From positions 1 to 7,147 of the forward strand of contig JAEEGW010000001.1 in NCBI GenBank assembly GCA_016280525.1: a stretch of DNA of 7,147 nt, given 5' to 3'. Every line of letters starts with the position of its first letter. The stretch's first letter is position 1. Below the pieces are notes generated by a model, which saw nothing but the letters and a program-made list of their open reading frames with translations, did no database searches and was not told where the DNA came from. This document shows, piece after piece, positions 1 through 6,057 of this stretch. The translations under genes and the position numbers were made by a program. This DNA is from Clostridiales bacterium (GTDB taxonomy: Bacteria; Bacillota; Clostridia; Oscillospirales; CAG-272).

Positions 1-861
1 GACAAAGGCGAATTTGACGCAAAATACGTCGTTAACGCCGCGGGCGTTTATTCGGACGTGATACACAACCTCGTTTGCGAAGATAAAATAGAAATTACCG
101 CGCGGCGCGGCGAATACGTTTTGCTTGACCGCGAGGTCGGCGATCTTGTAAAGCATACCGTATTCCAGCTTCCGACAAAGCTCGGCAAAGGCGTGCTCGT
201 GACGCCTACGGTACACGGCAACATGCTCGTCGGACCGAGCGCGGAGGATATTGACGACAAAGAAGACACGGAAACGACGGCGTCCTCCACAGCAAACGTA
301 AAAGAAAAAGCGAAAAAGAGCGTGCCCGGCATACCTTTCAACAAAACGATAACGGGCTTCTCCGGTCTTCGCGCACACGGCGCGGACGACGATTTTATAA
401 TAGGCGAGATGACGGACGGCTTCTTTGACGCGGCGTGCATAGAATCGCCGGGGCTTACTTCCGCTCCGGCTATCGGCGAGTATCTTGCGATACTCATCTC
501 AAAAAAGAGCGGCGCGGAGCTTAAAGCGGACTATATCGCGGAGCGCAAAGGCATACCGCATATCGCAAAAATGACCCCCGAGAAGCGCACGGAGATAATA
601 AAGAAAAATCCGCTCTACGGCAACATTATATGCCGCTGCGAATCAATATCCGAGGGCGAGATAGTTGACGCGATAAAACGAGTTCCCGGCGCGGTGAGTC
701 TGGACGGCGTAAAACGCAGGGTCAGAGCCGGAATGGGACGCTGTCAGGCGGGATTCTGCACTCCGGCGACGATAGCGATACTCGCGCGTGAGCTTAACAT
801 ACCCGAAAATGAAGTTACAAAAAACAGACCCGGTTCGGAGCAGATAAAGGAGAAGCTATGA
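1..861 (+). CDS. GlpA-like FAD-dependent glycerol-3-phosphate dehydrogenase with BFD-type [2Fe-2S] domain (5' end missing)
   Basis: Only the last 286 residues are in the window; the open frame runs in from the left edge, so the GTG at 58 is internal and not a start. The fragment opens with YVVNAAGVYSD, the conserved end of the FAD-binding fold of the DAO/GlpA family (VVNAAG motif). It continues through the substrate domain, with GPSAEDIDDKEDT near visible residues 78-90 and the FAD-contacting SPGLTSAPAIG near 149-159. The C-terminus is a BFD-like domain whose four cysteines (codons at 631, 637, 742 and 757; CRCE and GRCQAGFC) fit a [2Fe-2S] ligand set. The family oxidises sn-glycerol-3-phosphate to dihydroxyacetone phosphate under anaerobic conditions. 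Roughly 190-200 N-terminal residues, including the first GxGxxG, should lie upstream. It overlaps the next gene by ATGA, indicating translational coupling. A related DAO-family dehydrogenase with another substrate is possible, but the downstream partners and phosphodiesterase favour glycerol-3-phosphate. Confidence 0.88.
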   Translation, partial: DKGEFDAKYVVNAAGVYSDVIHNLVCEDKIEITARRGEYVLLDREVGDLVKHTVFQLPTKLGKGVLVTPTVHGNMLVGPSAEDIDDKEDTETTASSTANVKEKAKKSVPGIPFNKTITGFSGLRAHGADDDFIIGEMTDGFFDAACIESPGLTSAPAIGEYLAILISKKSGAELKADYIAERKGIPHIAKMTPEKRTEIIKKNPLYGNIICRCESISEGEIVDAIKRVPGAVSLDGVKRRVRAGMGRCQAGFCTPATIAILARELNIPENEVTKNRPGSEQIKEKL

Positions 862-2111
862 CGTATCATGATTTAGTAATTATCGGCGGCGGTCCGGCGG
901 GACTTGCGGCGGCCGTATCAGCGCACGGAGCCGGCGTTAAAGACATACTCATACTTGAACGCGACGAGCGTTTAGGCGGTATTTTGAACCAGTGCATACA
1001 CAACGGTTTCGGACTTCACACTTTCAAGGAGGAGCTTACGGGTCCGGAATACGCGGAAAGATATATAGAAAAAGTGCTTGACGCAAAGATACCGTACAAG
1101 CTCAAGACCATAGCCGCGGACATTTCACCGGAGCGTGAAATTTTATACGTAAACAGTAAAGAAGGCGCGGTGACGGTGAAAGCCGGAGCGATAATCCTCG
1201 CGATGGGATGCAGAGAGCGTCCGCGCGGCGCGCTCGGATTGCCCGGCTACCGTCCGGCAGGCATTTTCACCGCCGGAACGGCGCAAAGACTTATGAATAT
1301 AGATGGTCAGTCTGTCGGCAAAAAAGTGTTTATTTTAGGCTCCGGCGACATAGGGCTCATAATGGCGCGCCGTATGACGCTCGAGGGCGCGCAGGTCTGC
1401 GCGGTGGCGGAGCTTATGCCGTATTCCGGCGGGCTTAACAGAAATATCGTACAGTGCTTGAATGATTTCAACATTCCGCTCAAGCTCTCGCACACCGTAA
1501 CTCAGATACACGGAAAAGAACGTGTGACGGGCATCACAATTTCAGAAGTTGACGCAAACAGACAGCCGATACCCGGGACGGAGGAATATTTTGACTGCGA
1601 CACACTTCTCCTCTCCTGCGGACTTCTGCCGGAAAACGAGCTTTCAAAATCCGCGGGCATCACGCTTGACAGAGTAACCGGCGGCCCGGTGGTCGACGAC
1701 AGGCTGCAGTGCAGCGTGCCCGGCGTGTTCGCGTGCGGGAACGTTCTGCACGTGCACGATCTTGTCGACTACGTCTCGGAAGAGGCGGAAAGAGCCGGAG
1801 CACAGGCGGCGCGTTATCTTTCGGGGGAAAACACTTCGGACGGATACGTTAAACTCAGCACAGGCTTCGGCGTAAGATACACCGTCCCGCAGATGATAGA
1901 CGTAAAAAATATGAGCGACGAAGCCGTCGTCAGATTCCGTGTGGCAGATATTTACCGCGGCAAAAGCATAGTTTTGTATTACGGCGACAAACAGATAAAG
2001 AAACTGAAAAAGCGCATAATGGCGCCGGGCGAAATGGAGCAGATAGTCATAAGGAAAGACAGCTTTGACGGCGGTATTCCCGACAGTATAAAGGTTTGCG
2101 TGGAGGATTGA
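858..2111 (+). CDS. FAD/NAD(P)-type oxidoreductase, partner subunit of the GlpA-like dehydrogenase
   Basis: This is a 417-residue two-dinucleotide-fold flavoprotein of the pyridine nucleotide-disulfide oxidoreductase superfamily. The FAD-binding IIGGGPAGLAA is at residues 8-18 and an acidic strand end follows at ILER (32-35). A second Rossmann motif, ILGSGDIGLIMA at 159-170, probably binds NAD(P). The FAD-closing PGVFACGN is at 288-295. There is no CxxxxC redox disulfide, so it is not a thioredoxin-reductase-like enzyme. The arrangement LNQCIHNGFG after the first fold and the C-terminal extension ending in an Ig-like stretch (about 330-417) match the oxidoreductases encoded beside GlpA and DUF1667 proteins. 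The start is fixed by AAAGGAG at 846-852, five bases before the ATG, which overlaps the preceding stop. It likely passes electrons from the GlpA-like subunit to NAD+ or another carrier; the acceptor is not evident. It takes the place of GlpB in the operon but is not clearly its ortholog. Confidence 0.88.
   Translation: MTYHDLVIIGGGPAGLAAAVSAHGAGVKDILILERDERLGGILNQCIHNGFGLHTFKEELTGPEYAERYIEKVLDAKIPYKLKTIAADISPEREILYVNSKEGAVTVKAGAIILAMGCRERPRGALGLPGYRPAGIFTAGTAQRLMNIDGQSVGKKVFILGSGDIGLIMARRMTLEGAQVCAVAELMPYSGGLNRNIVQCLNDFNIPLKLSHTVTQIHGKERVTGITISEVDANRQPIPGTEEYFDCDTLLLSCGLLPENELSKSAGITLDRVTGGPVVDDRLQCSVPGVFACGNVLHVHDLVDYVSEEAERAGAQAARYLSGENTSDGYVKLSTGFGVRYTVPQMIDVKNMSDEAVVRFRVADIYRGKSIVLYYGDKQIKKLKKRIMAPGEMEQIVIRKDSFDGGIPDSIKVCVED
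2102..2106 (+). promoter_or_regulatory. Ribosome-binding site fixing the DUF1667 start
   Basis: GGAGG lies seven bases before the ATG at 2114, inside the last codons of the preceding gene. It excludes the upstream in-frame TTG at 2096, which would place the site inside the coding region. Confidence 0.75.
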
Positions 2112-2113
2112 TA

Positions 2114-2482
2114 ATGAAAACGTATGAGATAACGTGTATACAGTGCCCTCTCGGCTGTGCGCTGACCGTCAGCGTTGACGGCGAGGCCGTGACCGTCACG
2201 GGCAACACCTGCCCGCGCGGCGCGGAATACGGAAAAAAAGAGGTGCTTCATCCGTCGCGCACTGTGACGTCCACGGTCGCTGTTGAAAACGGCGTACTGC
2301 CGCGCCTGTCCGTAAAGACGAGGACGGATATTCCGAAAGAAAAGATATTTGACGTGATGCAAGTCATCCGCAAAACCACAGTTACCGCTCCGGTCCGGAT
2401 AGGCGACGTTATAATAGAAAACGTCTGCGGCACCGGCACGGACGTCATAGCGACGAAGACGGTAGATAAAATTCAGAATTAA
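2114..2482 (+). CDS. DUF1667-type small four-cysteine protein of the glycerol-3-phosphate oxidation module
   Basis: This 122-residue protein opens with C8, C11 and C15 (CIQCPLGC) and adds C33 in NTCPRGAEYG. The CxxCxxxC...CP spacing resembles the N-terminal cluster-binding domain of molybdopterin oxidoreductases, so an Fe-S cluster (or zinc) is likely. The rest (HPSRTVTSTV, LPRLSVKT, NVCGTGTDVIAT) matches my memory of the DUF1667 family, which is typically about 120 residues and encoded right after a GlpA-like/oxidoreductase pair. C105 is extra and may be structural. Its role is unproven; an electron-transfer subunit is the natural guess. The ATG at 2114 is chosen over a longer TTG start at 2096 because GGAGG (2102-2106) sits seven bases upstream. 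Only two bases separate it from the previous stop. The final residues KIQN and the TAA stop are encoded inside a heptamer repeat array, so the original C-terminus may have been slightly different. Confidence 0.85.
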   Translation: MKTYEITCIQCPLGCALTVSVDGEAVTVTGNTCPRGAEYGKKEVLHPSRTVTSTVAVENGVLPRLSVKTRTDIPKEKIFDVMQVIRKTTVTAPVRIGDVIIENVCGTGTDVIATKTVDKIQN

Positions 2483-2504
2483 GAATTAAGAATTCAGAAT
2501 TAAG
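2470..2504 (+). repeat. Heptamer tandem array A (AATTMAG x5)
   Basis: Five perfect-length seven-base units follow each other: AATTCAG, AATTAAG, AATTAAG, AATTCAG, AATTAAG. The array begins inside the 3' end of the DUF1667 gene and supplies its TAA stop. Because seven is not a multiple of three and the unit contains TAA, an array of this sort closes all three forward frames. The units are related to the GAGTKAA units of the second array about 50 bases downstream, but the two arrays are not in the same phase. Confidence 0.85.
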
Positions 2505-2533
2505 AGACAACGCCCCAACGACCTGCTGGTAGG

Positions 2534-2550
2534 GGAGGGGTCTCCCCTCC
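2534..2550. repeat. GC-rich hairpin within the intergenic mosaic
   Basis: GGAGGGG (2534-2540) and CCCCTCC (2544-2550) form a perfect seven-base stem around TCT. An alternative register pairs AGGGGA (2531-2536) with TCCCCT (2543-2548). No T-run follows, so it is not a classical intrinsic terminator. It begins just after GTAGGGG (2529-2535), the same seven-base lead that opens the hairpin at 2597. Confidence 0.75.
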
Positions 2551-2551
2551 T

Positions 2552-2593
2552 GAGTTAAGAGTTAAGAGTGAATAGTGAAGAGTGAAGAGTGAA
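2552..2593 (+). repeat. Heptamer tandem array B (GAGTKAA x6)
   Basis: Six contiguous seven-base units can be read: GAGTTAA twice, GAGTGAA, TAGTGAA, then GAGTGAA twice, followed by a partial GAG at 2594-2596. The gradient from TTAA to TGAA units suggests expansion with point changes. It differs from array A by one or two bases per unit, so both probably derive from one ancestral heptamer. Confidence 0.85.
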
Positions 2594-2596
2594 GAG

Positions 2597-2619
2597 GTAG
2601 GGGCGAGCATTGCTCGTCC
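2597..2619. repeat. GTAGGGG palindrome (CGAGCA-T-TGCTCG hairpin)
   Basis: GTAGGGG leads into CGAGCA (2604-2609) and TGCTCG (2611-2616). The stem continues outward with G2603-T2617 (wobble in RNA), G2602-C2618 and G2601-C2619, giving about nine pairs around a single central base; in RNA the innermost pairs would open into a small loop. I recall similar GTAGGGGC-palindrome-CCCG units as widespread intergenic repeats in Firmicute gut genomes, but cannot verify that here. Confidence 0.75.
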
Positions 2620-2621
2620 GT

Positions 2622-2657
2622 CCCCGAAAGCCCCGAGTATTCGGGAGGATGGCGGGG
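2622..2657. repeat. Compound GC-rich stem-loop before the transporter gene
   Basis: An inner stem pairs CCCGA (2632-2636) with TCGGG (2641-2645) around GTAT. An outer stem can pair CCCCG (2622-2626) with CGGGG (2653-2657). It lies about 40 bases before the transporter start codon. No T-run follows at its 3' side; it could affect readthrough or mRNA stability, but no regulatory class is recognisable. Confidence 0.5.
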
Positions 2658-2697
2658 GGTTGTGGATGGAAATTATAATATTTTAAGGAGATAAAAA

Positions 2698-4134
2698 ATG
2701 AGCACAAAAGCAAACGGCGGTCTGAAGCTGAATTTAAAGAGAACGTTTCTCATCGGCTTCGCGTTTTTCGGCATCCTGCTTCTATGGCAGGTGTACGATT
2801 CCTGGTGTCCCACGTTTTTAACGGACATCTTTGCACGGCAGATGTATAACCTGTCTTCCGCGCAGCTTAAAGCCGGAGATCCGGACAAGATCTTAAACGT
2901 CCAGTGGATAGTCGGTATCATAATGGCGTGCGACAACCTCGCCGCGCTGATACTTCTGCCTATATTCGGCAATCTGTCCGACAAGACGAAAACGCCTATA
3001 GGCAAGCGTATGCCGTTCATTCTTACCGGTACGATGGTATCCGCCATAGCGTTCCCGTTCATACCGCTGTTCTTCCATTACAACAACGTTGTCGGTATGA
3101 TAGCGATAATGGTCATCGTCCTTATATTCATGATGATGTACCGCAACCCCGCCGTCGCGCTTATGCCTGACATAACGCCAAAGCCCCTGCGCGCAAAGGC
3201 AAACGGCATTATAAACATAATGGGTTATTTCGGCGGCGCGTTTGCTACGGTACTCGGCATATTCTTAAAGCTCTCCAACTATATAAACGTTGAGGACAGT
3301 GCAAGAAAACTCTGGATAATCGAAATACCATTCATCGTCGCTTCCGTTCTGATGGTCATTTCCGCTTTCGTTTTGTTCTTCACCATAAGAGAAAACAAGC
3401 TCGCAAAAGAGCTGAAAGACGAGTTGGAGCTCGGTGAAAAGCTGGCTGCGATAGAAACGCCGGTCGACGACGACGCGCCTATGTCGGCAGCGAACAAAAA
3501 GATGCTTTTAGGTATCTTAGGAGCCGAGTTCTTGTGGTTCATGTCGGACAACGCGATGGGCACTTACATAGGCAACTACGTTATATATTACCTCAACTCC
3601 GTATCGAGCGCGACGATGATAGTGACGATAGTCGGCGGCGTGGCAAGCGTTATAGGCTTTGCGATAGCGGGTATAATCGCCGACAAGATAGGCAGAAAAT
3701 GGACTATATCCTGCGGTCTCGGTATAACGGTGCTGGGCATGATAGTTATGTGCTTCGTCCTTCCCACCGGGAAGGTGACGGGCGCAAACGGCGAATTTGC
3801 GTTCCCTCCCCTGCTTTACGTTGTGGGCGCGATCCGCGGCTTTGGCATGGCGCTTGTGCATAACTGCTCTTTCCCGATGGTCGTGGAGCTTTGTTCAAGC
3901 AAGAAAATAGGCAAATTTACCGGTTACTATTACGCGGCGAGCATGTCCGCACAGACTATCACTCCGGTGCTTTTGGGTCTCGTTTTCAAGGCGTCGCTCG
4001 TTTGGTGGGCGCTGCCTATCTACTGCGCGGTGCTTCTGACGGCGAGCTTTACGGTATTTACCGTCCTTGTTAAAAACATAAAAGCCAAAAAGGTCGAAAA
4101 CGCAAAAGGTCTTGAAGCGATAGACGGAGACTGA
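2698..4134 (+). CDS. MFS transporter of the GPH/sucrose-symporter type (12 membrane segments)
   Basis: This 478-residue protein has about twelve hydrophobic segments (near residues 16-34, 69-91, 105-123, 131-148, 170-190, 208-229, 270-290, 305-327, 335-355, 371-390, 408-430 and 436-459) in two halves, joined by a charged loop at about 230-268. The MFS signature GNLSDKTKTPIGKRMP follows the second segment (91-106), and a degenerate copy, IADKIGRK, lies at 327-334. NPAVALMPDITPKPLRAKANG after segment four is typical of the glycoside-pentoside-hexuronide and sucrose-transporter-like group, whose known members are cation-coupled sugar importers. AAGGAG at 2685-2690, seven bases before the ATG, fixes the start. 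The next gene begins one base after its stop, so transporter and phosphodiesterase are almost surely co-translated. The substrate cannot be read from sequence: a sugar by family, or a glycerophosphodiester by context. Confidence 0.88.
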   Translation: MSTKANGGLKLNLKRTFLIGFAFFGILLLWQVYDSWCPTFLTDIFARQMYNLSSAQLKAGDPDKILNVQWIVGIIMACDNLAALILLPIFGNLSDKTKTPIGKRMPFILTGTMVSAIAFPFIPLFFHYNNVVGMIAIMVIVLIFMMMYRNPAVALMPDITPKPLRAKANGIINIMGYFGGAFATVLGIFLKLSNYINVEDSARKLWIIEIPFIVASVLMVISAFVLFFTIRENKLAKELKDELELGEKLAAIETPVDDDAPMSAANKKMLLGILGAEFLWFMSDNAMGTYIGNYVIYYLNSVSSATMIVTIVGGVASVIGFAIAGIIADKIGRKWTISCGLGITVLGMIVMCFVLPTGKVTGANGEFAFPPLLYVVGAIRGFGMALVHNCSFPMVVELCSSKKIGKFTGYYYAASMSAQTITPVLLGLVFKASLVWWALPIYCAVLLTASFTVFTVLVKNIKAKKVENAKGLEAIDGD

Positions 4135-4135
4135 T

Positions 4136-4951
4136 ATGTTATACGTCATTTTAGCGGTGCTTCTTGTGCCGCCGCTTCTGTTCGTGTATTTTACCCTGCC
4201 GGGGCACGCGAAAAAAGATAAGAAAGCGCAGTTTTACGGCAGGAATATCGCTCACAGAGGACTGTACGAATCAGATCAGAGCGTGCCGGAGAATTCGCTT
4301 TGTGCATTCAAACGCGCCGTCGAGCACGGCTACGGCATAGAGCTTGACGTGCAGTTATCGGCAGACGGACAGGTGGTCGTCTTCCACGACGACACGCTTA
4401 GCCGCGTCTGCGGGCCGGACAAGCGCGTTGACGAGCTTGATTATGAAGAACTGCGGAAGCTGCCGTTATACGGTTCGGACGAGCGCATACCGCTTTTCAG
4501 CGAGGTTCTGCAAACGATAGGCGACAACACACCGCTTATAGTGGAGCTGAAGACCGGGAAGCGCAACAAAGAGCTTTGCGAAAAGACGTACGAGCTTTTG
4601 TCCGCTTATAACGGCGTATACTGTATAGAGAGTTTCGATCCGTTCATCGTCAAGTGGTTCAGATTCCACGCGCACCGCGTCCTGCGCGGTCAGCTTGCGC
4701 AGACGCCCGGCGATTTCGTAAAGTCCGGTACTTCAAAACCGGTCGGCTTTATTCTCGGCAACGTTTTATTCAATTTCCTTGCGCGCCCGCATTTTATAGC
4801 GCACAAGCAGGGAAAGAAGACGCCCGCCGTTAAATTTGCCGAAAAAACGGGCGCGATGGACGTTATCTGGACCGTACGAGGCGAAAAAGATCAGCCGGAC
4901 TGCGACGTTATAATATTCGAGCATTACAGACCGGATATAAGATTCAGATAA
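4136..4951 (+). CDS. Membrane-anchored glycerophosphodiester phosphodiesterase (GDPD family)
   Basis: This 271-residue protein hydrolyses glycerophosphodiesters to glycerol-3-phosphate plus an alcohol. The GDPD motifs are intact: AHRG with H40 and R41, VPENS with E52, IELDVQLSADG with E69 and D71 as metal ligands, VVFHDDTL with catalytic H84, and VELKTG with E137 and K139. The (beta/alpha)8 barrel ends with WTVRGEKDQPDCDVIIFEHY, usual for bacterial members. Residues 2-20 are one hydrophobic segment lacking a cleavage site and followed by a KKDKK cluster. This suggests an uncleaved anchor with the catalytic domain on the cytoplasmic face. The start ATG has GGAG (4126-4129) six bases upstream. 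The product, glycerol-3-phosphate, is the substrate of the flavoprotein upstream. The exact alcohol head group is unknown. Confidence 0.92.
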   Translation: MLYVILAVLLVPPLLFVYFTLPGHAKKDKKAQFYGRNIAHRGLYESDQSVPENSLCAFKRAVEHGYGIELDVQLSADGQVVVFHDDTLSRVCGPDKRVDELDYEELRKLPLYGSDERIPLFSEVLQTIGDNTPLIVELKTGKRNKELCEKTYELLSAYNGVYCIESFDPFIVKWFRFHAHRVLRGQLAQTPGDFVKSGTSKPVGFILGNVLFNFLARPHFIAHKQGKKTPAVKFAEKTGAMDVIWTVRGEKDQPDCDVIIFEHYRPDIRFR

Positions 4952-4961
4952 AGGGGTCAGT

Positions 4962-5891
4962 ATGGTTTTCGTATACATAATCTGCGGTGCCGCCGCGTTT
5001 CTTCTCATTACGTTTATCGCGGTATCCGTTGCGGTGTTTATAAAGGCGTATTACAGCGGCCGCCGAAAAGACGTGACGTATAAAGTCTTATCCGGCAAGG
5101 ATTACGACCCGTATCACGACAAAATGCTTGACGTTATAAAGACCGCCGTGAAAATACCGTACGAGGAGATCGGTATACGCTCATACGACGGAAAAAAGCT
5201 GTACGGCAGGCTGTATTTAAAGGACCCGAGCGCGCCGTTTCACATACAGTTCAACGGTTACAGAGGCAACGGTCTGCGTGATTTCAGCGGCGGGCTGCAG
5301 CTGGCGCTGGAGTCCGGCGGAAACGTTATACTGACCGACCAGCGCAGCCACGGCAAGTCGGAGGGCAGCGTTATAACCTTCGGCGTAAAAGAACGCAAAG
5401 ACGTGCAGAGCTGGGTAAACTACGTTTGCGAAACGTACGGCGACGTGCCGGTTTTTCTTGAAGGCATTTCCATGGGCGCGGCGACGGTTTTAATGTCGGC
5501 GGACCTGCCTATGAAAAACGTGCGCGGCATAGTTGCGGACTGTCCGTATTCAAGCCCGTTCGACATCGTTTCGCTCGTTGCGAGAAGGATCTTCAATTCG
5601 GGCAAGATACTTGACCCGTGCATTGTTTTCAGCGCTTTCGTATTCGGGCATTTCAATATTCTGTCCTCTTCCGCTCTGGAATCGGTCAAGGCGACGAAAA
5701 TACCGATACTTATAATACACGGCAGCAAAGACAATTTCGTACCCCTTTCGATGAGCCGCGACATACGCGACGCGAATCCGGATATGGTGACGCTTGTTGA
5801 AATTGAAGGCGCGCCGCACGGACTGTCGTATCTGACGGATACGGAAAAATACAAGAAAGTTCTGTTTGATTTTATAGCGGACAAATTGTGA
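4962..5891 (+). CDS. Membrane-anchored alpha/beta hydrolase (serine hydrolase, S33/Hydrolase_4-like)
   Basis: The protein has 309 residues. An N-terminal hydrophobic helix (about 3-28) is followed by positive charges (K28, R34, R35, K36), which predicts the catalytic domain in the cytoplasm. The alpha/beta hydrolase fold shows the oxyanion-side FNGYRGNG (98-104), DQRSHGKSEG (127-136), the nucleophile elbow EGISMG with S170, the acid D257 in HGSKDNFVP, and the catalytic H286 in GAPHGLSYL. The triad is complete. The family includes esterases, acylglycerol lipases and peptidases, and the substrate cannot be named. Next to a glycerophosphodiesterase, deacylation of a lysophospholipid or acylated head group is a reasonable guess. 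It begins ten bases after the phosphodiesterase stop with a weak AAGGGG-like site (4951-4955), and is the last gene before the terminator at 5966. Confidence 0.88.
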   Translation: MVFVYIICGAAAFLLITFIAVSVAVFIKAYYSGRRKDVTYKVLSGKDYDPYHDKMLDVIKTAVKIPYEEIGIRSYDGKKLYGRLYLKDPSAPFHIQFNGYRGNGLRDFSGGLQLALESGGNVILTDQRSHGKSEGSVITFGVKERKDVQSWVNYVCETYGDVPVFLEGISMGAATVLMSADLPMKNVRGIVADCPYSSPFDIVSLVARRIFNSGKILDPCIVFSAFVFGHFNILSSSALESVKATKIPILIIHGSKDNFVPLSMSRDIRDANPDMVTLVEIEGAPHGLSYLTDTEKYKKVLFDFIADKL

Positions 5892-5910
5892 TGCTGCCAT
5901 GGCGGCGCAA

Positions 5911-5939
5911 TTTGCGCGAAGCGCAAAAAGAAATTTTTT
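5911..5939 (+). terminator. Possible weak intrinsic terminator after the hydrolase
   Basis: TTTGCGC (5911-5917) and GCGCAAA (5921-5927) form a seven-base stem with a GAA triloop. Six bases (AAGAAA) intervene before the T6 tract at 5934-5939, which is farther than ideal. An alternative hairpin pairs GCGCAA (5905-5910) with TTGCGC (5912-5917). Confidence 0.35.
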
Positions 5940-5965
5940 CATTCTAAAACAAAAAAAATATAAAG

Positions 5966-6015
5966 ATCTCCGGGGTCGGAAAAAATTTCAAATCCGCGCC
6001 GGAGATGCTTTTTTT
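5966..6015. terminator. Bidirectional intrinsic terminator between convergent genes
   Basis: ATCTCCGG (5966-5973) pairs with CCGGAGAT (5999-6006). Inside, after a small internal loop, CGGA (5977-5980) pairs with TCCG (5993-5996). On the + strand the stem is followed by GC and seven T (6009-6015); on the - strand the A8 at 5951-5958 reads as a T-run. It therefore suits both the hydrolase operon arriving from the left and the lipoprotein gene arriving from the right. The whole gap 5892-6057 otherwise shows no gene. Confidence 0.8.
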
Positions 6016-6057
6016 ATTTTATTCTTTTTATATACGGCGCGGATATGCGCCGCCGCG

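Noticed and set aside
58..60. GTG as the start of the first gene
   Set aside because: The frame is open to the left edge and codes for the conserved VVNAAG motif before this codon; the gene is truncated by the window.
2096..2113. TTG start giving a six-residue longer DUF1667 protein
   Set aside because: No ribosome-binding site fits it, while GGAGG at 2102-2106 is ideally placed for the ATG at 2114 and the cysteine motif begins normally from there.
2470..2619. CRISPR-like or iteron/origin array
   Set aside because: Units are seven bases with no spacers, no cas or replication gene is present, and the arrays are interrupted by hairpins. It fits an intergenic repeat mosaic better.
2643..2665. 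Possible G-quadruplex in the G-rich stretch before the transporter
   Set aside because: There are not four separate runs of three or more G with short loops; at most a weak two-tier structure.
2674..2679. Perfect TATAAT, possible -10 box for the transporter gene
   Set aside because: No -35-like hexamer lies 16-18 bases upstream (that position is G-rich) and there is no TG extension. Transcription would start around 2686, inside the ribosome-binding site. The match is probably chance in an AT-rich leader.
5420..5926. 168-residue open frame on the - strand
   Set aside because: It lies antisense to the alpha/beta hydrolase, whose complete catalytic triad shows the + strand is coding; no ribosome-binding site or recognisable domain.
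6035..6052. CGGCGC/GCGCCG hairpin just after the lipoprotein stop, considered as its terminator
   Set aside because: On the - strand it is followed by an A-rich, not T-rich, tract. The bidirectional terminator at 5966-6015 is a much better candidate.
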